Notes: generated by a model from the sequence alone, not told the origin. A stretch of 64,000 bases of DNA from a virus (IMGVR_UViG_3300028027_000047:52221-116220); one strand, 5' to 3'. Numbered from the stretch's first letter, positions 54,568 to 62,702 are shown. Translations and numbers: made by a program.

Positions 54568-54642
54568 GGGGATATAGCTTAATTTGGTTAAAGCACTTGT
54601 CTTATATGCAATAGATTCTGAGTTCAAATCTCAGTATCCCTA
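54568..54642 (+). tRNA. tRNA-Ile (TAT)
   Basis: A 75-nt cloverleaf: acceptor GGGGATA/TATCCCT with one G-T pair, anticodon loop CTTATAT (TAT, reads AUA), T-loop TTCAAAT. The anticodon stem is weak (four pairs). No encoded CCA. Confidence 0.78.
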
Positions 54643-54671
54643 CAATATAAAAGCAGTTGACTAGGATATAT

Positions 54672-54824
54672 ATGAAGAAGTTATGGGTGTTAGTAGTTCT
54701 AATTGCGATAGCAATCTCTTCTGGGTATGCTTTATTTGCAAGTTTAAAAAAGGTGGGACTAGAAGATATCTTTGATTTCGACCTAAACGAAGATATAGAT
54801 AATGAAGAACTCTCAGCTATATAG
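54672..54824 (+). CDS. small membrane or exported protein
   Basis: A 50-residue protein with an N-terminal hydrophobic helix (about 4-24) and an acidic C-terminus. Coupled to the next gene by a 23-nt overlap. No family recognised. Confidence 0.55.
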   Translation: MKKLWVLVVLIAIAISSGYALFASLKKVGLEDIFDFDLNEDIDNEELSAI

Positions 54825-54888
54825 GTCTATACAGATCCTTGGCCTAGTGCTAGTTGTTATATATGTAGCAAGTAGTATATTTTGGTAA
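54802..54888 (+). CDS. single-span membrane micro-protein
   Basis: A 28-residue protein that is mostly one hydrophobic helix. It overlaps neighbours at both ends. Confidence 0.45.
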   Translation: MKNSQLYRSIQILGLVLVVIYVASSIFW

Positions 54889-55151
54889 ATGCGGACGAAT
54901 CGGACAAATTAGCGAAATATCTAGCCGAAGTTCGTTATAAAGAAAATAATTATTTTGAAGCTAATAAACTTATGGCTATGTCTTCGCTAGAATGGGTCAT
55001 AGAAGGCCTCAAGAGCCGATTAGAGACATGTTTGAATGCAAGTTCAGGGGTATGTGACATATGGTACTTAGAATCCCATACAAGCTGTTTATTATTAATG
55101 AATCTAATATACGAATATAGTGGAGATCCCCTATATGATGCTAAATTCTAA
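54882..55151 (+). CDS. hypothetical helical protein
   Basis: An 89-residue protein from a TTG start overlapping the previous stop. Helical with two Cys near the middle. No family recognised. Confidence 0.55.
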   Translation: MVNADESDKLAKYLAEVRYKENNYFEANKLMAMSSLEWVIEGLKSRLETCLNASSGVCDIWYLESHTSCLLLMNLIYEYSGDPLYDAKF

Positions 55152-55205
55152 AATGGTCTCTTCTGCCGCCGCACTTCACTTTGCTGGATATAGTATACTT
55201 TAATA

Positions 55206-55295
55206 ATGTGTAAGAGTTGTGGGTCATGTGATAGAGAACATCAATCCAATATTGATGACAATATAGATTTAGTTCTAGATTCTCCTGTACTGTAA
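55206..55295 (+). CDS. leaderless micro-protein with Cys cluster
   Basis: A 29-residue protein starting MCKSCGSC. TATACT lies exactly 6 nt before the ATG. Confidence 0.52.
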   Translation: MCKSCGSCDREHQSNIDDNIDLVLDSPVL

Positions 55296-55303
55296 AGGTT
55301 TGT

Positions 55304-55837
55304 ATGAATAAGACATATTTAGATGATAATGTTTACACCATTGCTAATTTTTTAAGCGAAGAAGAGCTTCTTGCTCTTGATGCAATAATTTACGACGATG
55401 AACCTTGGGAACTCTCAGAGGTTTCCAAAACTAGCCATACATCTAACCTTAAAGATACTGTGTGGAAAACTAATATTAAGGTGATTAAAGATAAAAGCCT
55501 TCTTAAAGCAATTAATGACAAGATAAAGCTTCTGTACCCAGACTTACTAATAACCGAAGTACGTGCATTGCAAAGGTTATTCCCAGGACAAATACTAGAA
55601 GCTCATTTTGATAAAAGTAGATATAGCCCTTATGTAGAGCGTGGTTTCATTTGTTATATTAATGATAATTACGATGGAGGACAGTTGTATTATCCATATA
55701 AGGGGTTTGAATATAAGCCAGTTAGAGGTTCTTTTGCTTCTCACCCCGCTACTGAAGAGTATACTCATGGCGTAAAACCTTCATCCGATAATATAAGATA
55801 TATTCTGACATCATTTGGCATAGCCAAAAAAATTTAG
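55304..55837 (+). CDS. 2-oxoglutarate/Fe(II) oxygenase, prolyl-4-hydroxylase type
   Basis: A 177-residue oxygenase with H-x-D in EAHFDKS, NYDGGQLYYP, distal His in YTHGVK and Arg in NIRYIL. All key residues present. It lies outside the island and next to a minus-strand cluster with the second sulfotransferase. Confidence 0.8.
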   Translation: MNKTYLDDNVYTIANFLSEEELLALDAIIYDDEPWELSEVSKTSHTSNLKDTVWKTNIKVIKDKSLLKAINDKIKLLYPDLLITEVRALQRLFPGQILEAHFDKSRYSPYVERGFICYINDNYDGGQLYYPYKGFEYKPVRGSFASHPATEEYTHGVKPSSDNIRYILTSFGIAKKI

Positions 55838-55865
55838 TCTCTACCGTCGCCGCACTTTCGCACTA

Positions 55866-56033
55866 TTAGCGAAGCTTGATCAATTTTAAGTAAAAGTTAT
55901 AAATCTTATCTTTAATAGAATGAATTTTTTCTTCTGGGGATCCCTGCTTGTAATCATTTGCAGCAAAATGATACCAGTTACCAGCATTTTGTGTGTGGCT
56001 ACCAGTAAATTTAGCAAAGTATCTTGGGCTCAT
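55866..56033 (-). CDS. small hypothetical protein, leaderless
   Basis: A 55-residue basic protein. TATAAT (56040-56045, minus strand) lies exactly 6 nt before its ATG. No family recognised. Confidence 0.6.
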   Translation of the reverse strand: MSPRYFAKFTGSHTQNAGNWYHFAANDYKQGSPEEKIHSIKDKIYNFYLKLIKLR

Positions 56034-56057
56034 GAATTAATTATACACCCTATTTAA

Positions 56058-56156
56058 TAAAAAAAGAAAACCCAATCAGAGGCGGATCCGATTGGGTTTT
56101 TGTATCTTTACGATACTTTGTATGAGGAACATTTTGCAATGCTACTACTCATACAA
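56058..56156 (-). ncRNA. candidate small RNA with own promoter and terminator
   Basis: About 100 nt on the minus strand, no ORF. The expected 5' end falls at a 10-bp hairpin (TTTGTATGAG/CTCATACAAA, 56117-56157), followed by a GTATC/GATAC hairpin and a terminator, AAACCCAATC/GATTGGGTTT plus T-rich run (56062-56100). It is preceded by a perfect promoter. Confidence 0.6.
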
Positions 56157-56161
56157 ACATA

Positions 56162-56190
56162 ATTATATATTAGTTAAAAACTAATGTCAA
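56162..56190 (-). promoter_or_regulatory. consensus sigma70-type promoter of the small RNA
   Basis: TTGACA, exactly 17 nt, TATAAT on the minus strand; both hexamers match consensus. It overlaps the stop codon of the gene at 56187. Confidence 0.8.
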
Positions 56191-56399
56191 TCATTTTCTT
56201 CGTTAGGCCTAAAGGCTGGCTCTGGGCCCAATAGATATCCTTGTTCGTGATACTCTATCATTTTGCTAACTTCTTCTTGCCCTACAGATCCCTTTGCTAT
56301 TAAACTTAGCATGTCGTATATTCTGTGAAGCATAATATAGTTAACCATTGGAAGGTTCTCTTCCAGGTTATTTTTTTCATCAATCTGGTCTTCCAGCAT
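56187..56399 (-). CDS. hypothetical helical protein
   Basis: A 70-residue acidic helical protein. I use the ATG at 56399, overlapping the small gene before it by 20 nt. No family recognised. Confidence 0.58.
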   Translation of the reverse strand: MLEDQIDEKNNLEENLPMVNYIMLHRIYDMLSLIAKGSVGQEEVSKMIEYHEQGYLLGPEPAFRPNEEND

Positions 56400-56487
56400 C
56401 TTGCCACCATATCTCTCTACCCATTGCATCTGTTATGATCATTGGAGTTGACTCGTTTTCTAATATTTCTTTTGGATTTATTTCCAT
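56380..56487 (-). CDS. small hypothetical protein
   Basis: A 35-residue protein starting in a TAATG overlap with the sulfotransferase gene. No family recognised. Confidence 0.5.
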   Translation of the reverse strand: MEINPKEILENESTPMIITDAMGREIWWQDAGRPD

Positions 56488-57440
56488 TATACACCCCTAG
56501 ATTTAATAAAATCATACATTTCTACGTCATGCTGATTTCTATATAAAATTTTATCAATTACGTGCTTTGGCAAAGTTTTTTTAAATTCCGATGTAGAGAA
56601 AGGGCTTCTATTCAAATAGAGGTCATTTACTTTGTGTGACAAATACCCCTCTGACTGAATTAATGAATTAATTTTTATATCAAAGTCTTTTTTATTTTCT
56701 AGAGTACCTATTAAAGAAAATTTATTAATATGGTCTTTCCAATTTTTTTCATTTGTCTCTTTGGCCAGTGACCTGGGATCTTTTACGTAGGCATCATATG
56801 GACCTTGCTGACGCCTTATGTCTAAATCAGAAAGAGCAAAGCTGGAGATTGTTTTAGCAGATGTAATATCCAAAGAAGAAGTTATGTTCTTTGATTGTAA
56901 GTTTTTTGTGAATCTTTCAGACATCATGTATATCTGAAAGTCTTCTACGCTAGGCTGCTCTTCAGTTGTTATAAATTTATTTTTGTATAAATACTCGCTA
57001 ATGCATCTATCAACTGGATCCCTTAATAATGTAAAGGTATGTAATTTTTTATTATTTTTTAAAAATAAATCTACTGGGTATGAAGCAAAATGGCCGCTAA
57101 TAAAGCTAGATGATAATAGTAATTCATCGTTTATGTATGAAATATAGTTTCTATATATCTGTAAGTCATTGAAATAATCTACTAGGTTAGCGTACAACGA
57201 TACCCCAGATGTTTTATAAATATGCATATGGTAAAACGGTACTCTATTATCTTCTGGAACTACTTTTATATTTTTTATTTTGATGTTTCTATTTTCATCA
57301 ATTATTGTCATCCCTGGTTGCAAAAAAACAACTGGGAGATCTTTTATTTCTTTCCTGTCTGTATGTATAACCCAGGAGTCAGGAACAATTACTTTAAATA
57401 TTGTTTTATCTGGGTATGTCTTATTGTTTATTATTATCAT
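56487..57440 (-). CDS. sulfotransferase-like protein
   Basis: A 317-residue protein. After a 75-residue N-terminal extension, HMHIYKTSGVSLYANL forms the phosphosulfate-loop and FTLLRDPVDRCISEYLY the 3'-phosphate motif of PAPS-dependent sulfotransferases, also the order in the protein at 27829. The long N-terminus may bind substrate. It overlaps the upstream zinc protein gene by 20 nt. Confidence 0.72.
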   Translation of the reverse strand: MIIINNKTYPDKTIFKVIVPDSWVIHTDRKEIKDLPVVFLQPGMTIIDENRNIKIKNIKVVPEDNRVPFYHMHIYKTSGVSLYANLVDYFNDLQIYRNYISYINDELLLSSSFISGHFASYPVDLFLKNNKKLHTFTLLRDPVDRCISEYLYKNKFITTEEQPSVEDFQIYMMSERFTKNLQSKNITSSLDITSAKTISSFALSDLDIRRQQGPYDAYVKDPRSLAKETNEKNWKDHINKFSLIGTLENKKDFDIKINSLIQSEGYLSHKVNDLYLNRSPFSTSEFKKTLPKHVIDKILYRNQHDVEMYDFIKSRGV

Positions 57441-57642
57441 TTAAATTAACCCGCTTAACTATATTCTCATAAGTAGCTGCACCTATATTTTTCAGGTATT
57501 TGCACTCCAAGCAGTATAAAAAAATATTATCTTCTAAATCTTGATTACAAAAAAGAAGGGATTGGTCTACTGGGCATAAAAGCTTTTCAACCAATCCTTC
57601 TTCTGACATGGAGATGTAAGTTGATACGTATTGTATCCTCAT
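57421..57642 (-). CDS. small zinc-motif protein
   Basis: A 73-residue protein with Cys at about 23, 32, 44 and 47 (C-L-E-C). The first ATG has a GGAG site with 5-nt spacing, so I keep it. No family recognised. Confidence 0.6.
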   Translation of the reverse strand: MRIQYVSTYISMSEEGLVEKLLCPVDQSLLFCNQDLEDNIFLYCLECKYLKNIGAATYENIVKRVNLNDNNKQ

Positions 57643-57652
57643 CCCATCTCCT

Positions 57653-58195
57653 TTACTTTGTCGGAAATTTTAATAAAAATTCCTTAGCTCTTGGGGTCAT
57701 ACCCTTCCAAGCTGACCAATCGATACCGCCATTGGTCATATAGTACGTTATCTCTGCGTTTGTTACTGGGTCGAATAACTCTTTGTTACTCTGTAGACCA
57801 AATTTCTCAAGTCTTGTAGGACCAAGATCTCCGATCATATTTATCTGAAATAGTCCGTAAGAACTATCTCCTGTATTCCTATTCCCGTTATATGCAAGCG
57901 GTCTTCCATTAGATTCACGCTTTGCTATGGACCAAGCTTTTTTAAGGCCTACTCCTTCGAATCCTACAGTCTCCAGAAGTGTTAACAACTCTTGATCTGT
58001 AAGCATCTCAGACGGCTTGTAAATTTCTTTACTAAAACTATCTAAGACTTCTTGCTTTAATTGGGCTTCAGTTTTCACTAAAGGTTTTACTACAGGTAAA
58101 GCGTTTGCAGGTGATCCAAACAAAAATAACATTGTTACTGCTATTATTGTCCAGTCACGAACCAAATCGCTAAACTGTTGCTTTATATTCTCCAT
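57653..58195 (-). CDS. secreted lytic transglycosylase-like protein
   Basis: A 180-residue protein with a signal or anchor segment (about 14-33, ends S-P-A-N-A) and a lysozyme-like domain: AKRESNGRPLAYNGNRNTGDSSYGLFQINMIG carries the catalytic Glu and the GLFQIN motif of SLT-type enzymes. Start: ATG 58195 fits the GGAGG site better than the ATG two codons earlier. A signal peptide makes it independent of the holin, unlike the CHAP endolysin. Confidence 0.75.
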   Translation of the reverse strand: MENIKQQFSDLVRDWTIIAVTMLFLFGSPANALPVVKPLVKTEAQLKQEVLDSFSKEIYKPSEMLTDQELLTLLETVGFEGVGLKKAWSIAKRESNGRPLAYNGNRNTGDSSYGLFQINMIGDLGPTRLEKFGLQSNKELFDPVTNAEITYYMTNGGIDWSAWKGMTPRAKEFLLKFPTK

Positions 58196-58228
58196 TGGCA
58201 TTTCCTCCTATAGAGATAACGAACTCTA

Positions 58229-58258
58229 AGAATAGCATTGATTATAAACACCTGTCAA
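58229..58258 (-). promoter_or_regulatory. promoter of the transglycosylase operon
   Basis: TTGACA, 18-nt spacer, TATTCT on the minus strand. Confidence 0.55.
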
Positions 58259-58397
58259 GTTAGTTGACTAAAATGCTATCTCACATAATGATATTCTTTA
58301 AAATATTTTTTAGCCCTAGACCATTAAATAAAAGTTTGATACACTAGGACTTCACTTAAAATTAGCACCGCAAGGCGGAGAAAAGGTCGTATAATAA

Positions 58398-60332
58398 ATG
58401 TCACAAACTATTGAAAATCCTTATGAAAACTTTATTGCCCTATCCAGGTATGCAAAGTGGGTAGAAGCAGAAGGGCGTAGAGAAACTTGGGGAGAAACAG
58501 TAGATAGATATTTTACATTTATGACTAATCATTTAAAGACAAATCACAATTATATTCCAAATGAAAAGCTTGTTGCGGAATTAAAAGAGTTTGTTTTTGA
58601 AAGAAATGTAATGCCATCTATGAGATCAGTAATGACTTCAGGTGCTGCTTTAGAAAGAGATAATGTTGCTGGATATAACTGTGCCTTCCTTCCAGTTGAT
58701 TCCCCTCGTTCATTTGATGAAACAATGTATGTACTTATGTGTGGAACTGGTGTCGGATTCTCAGTTGAATACAAGTACATCAATAAGCTTCCCTCAGTAC
58801 CAGAAAAACTTGAAAAATCAGATACTGTAATTGTTGTTGAAGATTCAAAACAAGGTTGGGCTAAATCTTATCGTGAATTACTTGCATTACTGTGGACAGG
58901 TCATATCCCCGCAATCGATGTTTCTAAAGTTAGACCTGCTGGAGCAAGACTTAAGACAATGGGTGGAAGATCTTCTGGCCCACAACCACTTATAAACCTT
59001 TTTGATTTTACAATTGCAAAATTTAAAAATGCAGCAGGAAGAAATCTTAAGCCAATTGAATGTCACGACATAATGTGTAAAATTGGTGAAGTTGTTGTTG
59101 TGGGTGGCGTAAGACGATCAGCAATGATTTCTCTTTCTAACATCAACGATATTGAAATGGCGCAGGCTAAGTCGGGAAACTGGTGGGAGCCAAGTCCACA
59201 ACGTGCATTATCAAATAACTCTGTTGCATACTCACGCAAGCCAGAGATGGAGCAATTTATTGCAGAATGGAAATCTCTTTATGATTCAAAGTCGGGAGAA
59301 CGAGGCATATACAATGTGGCCGCAGCTCAAGCCCAGGCAGCCAAGTTTGGAAGAAGAGATCCAGATATACACTACGGAACTAACCCGTGCTCAGAAATTA
59401 TTTTACGTCCTTATCAGTTTTGCAACCTTTCAGAAGTGGTATTACGTGAAAATGATACAAAGAAAGACATTCAACGCAAAGTTGAGCTTGCTACAATTCT
59501 TGGAACTTGGCAGTCAACGCTAACTGACTTTAAGTACCTACGTAAAATTTGGAAAGATAACACAGAAGAAGAAAGGCTGCTTGGAGTTTCCCTTACAGGG
59601 CAGTTTGGCCATAAGTTTATGTCTGGCAAAGAAGATCTAGTAATGCTTGAGTCATTCTTAATGACAATGCGTGAAAGAGCAAGAGAAGTTAATAAAGAAG
59701 AGGCTGGGAAAATTGGGATTCCTGAGTCTGCCGCCATTACTTGCGTAAAGCCTTCTGGAACAGTATCTCAATTGGTCGGGGTATCTTCAGGAATGCATCC
59801 ATGGCATTCACCGTATTACATTCGCACAGTTCGTGGCTCAAAAGGAGATCCTATCTCTACATTTTTGAAGGAAGTCGGAATTCCAGTGGAAGACGACGTC
59901 ATGAAGCCAAACGACACTTATGTATTTTCATTTCCAGTAAAAGCGCCAGAAGGTGCAATTGTTAGAAATGATTTAACAGCCATTCAGCACCTAGACATAT
60001 GGCTAGTTTATCAACGTGCTTGGTGTGAGCATAAGCCATCGATTACAGTTTCCGTTAAAGAAGATGAATGGATGGAAGTAGGAGCTTGGGTATATAAAAA
60101 CTTTGATGAAGTTTCTGGCATATCTTTTCTGCCTCACTCAGATCACACATACAAGCAGGCCCCGTACCAGGAGGTATCAAAAAAAGAATATGATGACCTT
60201 GTATTAAAAATGCCCAAAGATATTCGTTGGGAAGATTTATCATTCTACGAAACAGAAGATGGGACATCACCCTCTGCCACGCTAGCTTGCAGTTCTGACG
60301 GTAATTGCGAACTTGTGGATATTTCCGCATAG
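58398..60332 (+). CDS. nrdJ: class II (adenosylcobalamin-dependent) ribonucleoside-triphosphate reductase
   Basis: A 644-residue monomeric ribonucleotide reductase of the RTPR type. Motifs: substrate-site Cys in AGYNCAFLP near residue 95, GTGVGFS, NPCSEI with the radical Cys near residue 330, and a C-terminal redox pair in ACSSDGNCE. Length is near Lactobacillus RTPR. It makes dNTPs from NTPs without oxygen dependence but needs vitamin B12. The thioredoxin at 26150 may reduce it. No intein is present. Confidence 0.9.
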   Translation: MSQTIENPYENFIALSRYAKWVEAEGRRETWGETVDRYFTFMTNHLKTNHNYIPNEKLVAELKEFVFERNVMPSMRSVMTSGAALERDNVAGYNCAFLPVDSPRSFDETMYVLMCGTGVGFSVEYKYINKLPSVPEKLEKSDTVIVVEDSKQGWAKSYRELLALLWTGHIPAIDVSKVRPAGARLKTMGGRSSGPQPLINLFDFTIAKFKNAAGRNLKPIECHDIMCKIGEVVVVGGVRRSAMISLSNINDIEMAQAKSGNWWEPSPQRALSNNSVAYSRKPEMEQFIAEWKSLYDSKSGERGIYNVAAAQAQAAKFGRRDPDIHYGTNPCSEIILRPYQFCNLSEVVLRENDTKKDIQRKVELATILGTWQSTLTDFKYLRKIWKDNTEEERLLGVSLTGQFGHKFMSGKEDLVMLESFLMTMRERAREVNKEEAGKIGIPESAAITCVKPSGTVSQLVGVSSGMHPWHSPYYIRTVRGSKGDPISTFLKEVGIPVEDDVMKPNDTYVFSFPVKAPEGAIVRNDLTAIQHLDIWLVYQRAWCEHKPSITVSVKEDEWMEVGAWVYKNFDEVSGISFLPHSDHTYKQAPYQEVSKKEYDDLVLKMPKDIRWEDLSFYETEDGTSPSATLACSSDGNCELVDISA

Positions 60333-60341
60333 TGGTAGAAT

Positions 60342-60384
60342 TATAGTATTCGGCCTAGCCGAAAATTCCAAGGGCAAATTGCCC
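60342..60384 (+). promoter_or_regulatory. promoter -10 and two leader hairpins
   Basis: TATAGT (60342-60347) is followed by TTCGGC-CTA-GCCGAA (60349-60363) and GGGCAAATTGCCC (60372-60384), then an AAGGAG site before the holin-like gene. Confidence 0.5.
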
Positions 60385-60400
60385 ACAAGGAGATAACAAA

Positions 60401-60640
60401 ATGGCTAAATTTGCAAAAGCAGATTTAAACAAAGATGGAAAGGTAACTATGCAAGAACAGATCCTAGCAGCACTAGCAAGCTACGGAAGAGCATTTCTTT
60501 CAGCAGCACTAGCCTTATACATGACAGGTAATACAAATCCTAAAGATTTGCTACTTGGCGGAATTGCAGCGGTAGCGCCCGTAATCCTAAAGGCATTAAA
60601 TCCAAATGATAAGAGTTTTGGATTTACCAACAAGGCCTAA
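60401..60640 (+). CDS. holin-like membrane protein with EF-hand motif
   Basis: A 79-residue protein: DLNKDGKVTMQE at residues 8-19 matches a calcium-binding EF-hand/dockerin loop, followed by two hydrophobic helices (about 25-42 and 50-66). Calcium-sensing holin action is a guess from these parts. Confidence 0.6.
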   Translation: MAKFAKADLNKDGKVTMQEQILAALASYGRAFLSAALALYMTGNTNPKDLLLGGIAAVAPVILKALNPNDKSFGFTNKA

Positions 60641-60660
60641 GTTATAGTCAATTGGGAAGT

Positions 60661-60690
60661 CCCTTATGCTAAAATTGGCATAAGGGCTTT
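60661..60690 (+). terminator. terminator overlapping a promoter -10
   Basis: 9-bp stem CCCTTATGC/GCATAAGGG, 8-nt loop, then CTTTT. The left arm and loop contain TGC-TAAAAT, an extended -10 that could start the next transcript. Confidence 0.75.
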
Positions 60691-60708
60691 TCTAATTTAG
60701 GGGTAAAT

Positions 60709-61053
60709 GTGGCAGCGCAAAAAAATTTCGAAGTAGACCAAAATACGACTTTTACATTTGAAGTTCAGTATCTTGACGAAGACCAAACCCCAATTCAGTT
60801 AAATTTTCATGAAGCAAAACTCCAAGTTAGAGATACCCAGGGTGGCAAAAAACTAGCATTTACATTAACAGAGCAAGATGGAATACAAATTAGCCCAACA
60901 GAAGGAAAGCTAAAGATTTCTATTTCTGCTGACAGAACAAACAAGATGTTCTATCCAAAATCTGCATACGACCTAGTTATAGTTGACCCAAGCGTTAATA
61001 AGACAAGATTATTAGAAGGGTACATGACTCTAAATAGGTCAGTAACGGTATAA
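60709..61053 (+). CDS. virion-associated protein, baseplate/fibre-linked (tentative)
   Basis: A 114-residue beta-rich protein from a GTG start, resembling N-terminal domains of baseplate upper or tail-fibre accessory proteins (FEVDQNTTFTFEVQYLDE). It begins the structural gene run. Assignment is tentative. Confidence 0.5.
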   Translation: MAAQKNFEVDQNTTFTFEVQYLDEDQTPIQLNFHEAKLQVRDTQGGKKLAFTLTEQDGIQISPTEGKLKISISADRTNKMFYPKSAYDLVIVDPSVNKTRLLEGYMTLNRSVTV

Positions 61054-61490
61054 TGGCAACACGTTTAATAGTAACCGAGAATAACCCCCTAGTAGTTGTA
61101 AGGTCTACTGGTGCGCCAGGGCGCACAATTATAAGCGGACAAGGAAATCCAAATAATGCTCTTGGAGTTCCTGGAGATTTTTATTTTGATACAAATACAA
61201 CAAGATTCTGGGGTCCAAAAGACACACAGACAAATACGTGGAATATAGCAAAAAGTTTCATTCTGGATAAGCAGATATCACTGACTCATTCTTGGGAACT
61301 AGCACAGATAGTTGGACCAGTAAATGGAATTTACTCGTTGCCAATAACACATAACCTTGGGTTCCACCCCAATGTGACTGTTAAGTCAAGTGCTGGGGAT
61401 ATATTAGAAACTGGAATAGACTATAATAGTATAAACATATTAACACTGACTATGGCACAACCGTTTTCAGGGACAGCATATCTGTCATAA
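61053..61490 (+). CDS. tail fibre-related protein
   Basis: A 145-residue protein with GVPGDFYFDTNTTRFWGPK, a motif common in phage tail fibre and collar proteins, and a beta-rich C-terminus. It starts on the last base of the previous stop. Confidence 0.6.
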   Translation: MATRLIVTENNPLVVVRSTGAPGRTIISGQGNPNNALGVPGDFYFDTNTTRFWGPKDTQTNTWNIAKSFILDKQISLTHSWELAQIVGPVNGIYSLPITHNLGFHPNVTVKSSAGDILETGIDYNSINILTLTMAQPFSGTAYLS

Positions 61491-61502
61491 GGGAGAAAGA
61501 AA

Positions 61503-62702
61503 ATGGCAAAAAAGTTTTTAGTTAGCATTGACCTCAATAAAAATGAGCTCTTAAATGCTAGAATTCAGAATTTAGGCTCAGCTCCATCTAATCCAGTAAT
61601 TGGTCAAATTTACTATAACAGTGGCGACAATGTTATGTACTACTACAATGGACTAGCATCACCAGACGGTCCATGGCAATCAATGAGCGGTTCTCAAGAA
61701 GTAATTCAAGATGTAATCGGCGCTTCAATTGAAGGCGGAGTTGGCTTAACAAGAACATACGTAGATTCTACAGGAATCACAACAATAGATTTAGATAATA
61801 CCGCAGTAACTGCTGGTTCATACGGATCACAAACAAAGATACCGACATTCACAGTAGATCAGCAAGGTAGATTAACTGCAGCTGGTCAGGTTGATGTAGC
61901 AACAGAGCTTGCAATAACTGGAGACACTGGAAATACATCCATTTCATTACTTACAGAAGGATTAACTGTAAATGGTGGAGAAGGAATTGATGTTGCTGTA
62001 ACAAATAATGCAATTACAATTTCTGGTGAAGACGCAAGCACAACAAACAAAGGTGTTGCTTCTTTTGATGCAGCAGACTTTAATGTAAACGCAGGCGTAG
62101 TATCTGTAAAAGATATTAATTTAGATTCACAAACAACAGGTGACTATGTAGCAACTATTGTAGGAACAGCAAATGAAATTACTGTTTCTCCAAATAGCGG
62201 ACACAACGCAGCGGTAACCGTAGGCTTGCCAGACAATGTAGAAATTACTGGAAACTTGCAGGTTGGTGGAAACCTCAATGTTATTGGAACTGTTAACTCT
62301 GTAAATACGACACAGATTAATATTGAAGATAATAAGGTAAAGCTAAATAGCAATTTTGCTGGCACACCAACGACAGATGCTGGAATAACAGTAGAGCGTG
62401 GACTAGATACAGATGTAGAAATTCTATGGAATGAAACTTCAGACAAATGGACATTAACAAATAATGGAACATCCTATCATGCAATTGCTAGAAAGTATGC
62501 AGAAACACTTGGTGCATCTGCTACATCTTATACAATAACACATGACTTGGGAACAACTGATGTAACTGTTCAAATATTTGAAGCAGCATCACCATTTGCA
62601 CAGATTGAAGCCGATGTAAAAAGGTCTAGCTCAAATACAGTAACAGTAGACTTTGCAGTAGCCCCGTCAGCTGGAGAATATAAAGTAGTAGTTGTAGGAT
62701 AA
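61503..62702 (+). CDS. tail fibre protein
   Basis: A 399-residue beta-rich, Gly/Thr/Asn/Val-rich protein. IGQIYYNSGDNVMYYYNG near residue 33 is a typical fibre head motif; the middle is made of repeated short strands such as NVEITGNLQVGGNLNVIG; the C-terminus is a compact jelly-roll-like domain. Structural role is inferred. Confidence 0.68.
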   Translation: MAKKFLVSIDLNKNELLNARIQNLGSAPSNPVIGQIYYNSGDNVMYYYNGLASPDGPWQSMSGSQEVIQDVIGASIEGGVGLTRTYVDSTGITTIDLDNTAVTAGSYGSQTKIPTFTVDQQGRLTAAGQVDVATELAITGDTGNTSISLLTEGLTVNGGEGIDVAVTNNAITISGEDASTTNKGVASFDAADFNVNAGVVSVKDINLDSQTTGDYVATIVGTANEITVSPNSGHNAAVTVGLPDNVEITGNLQVGGNLNVIGTVNSVNTTQINIEDNKVKLNSNFAGTPTTDAGITVERGLDTDVEILWNETSDKWTLTNNGTSYHAIARKYAETLGASATSYTITHDLGTTDVTVQIFEAASPFAQIEADVKRSSSNTVTVDFAVAPSAGEYKVVVVG

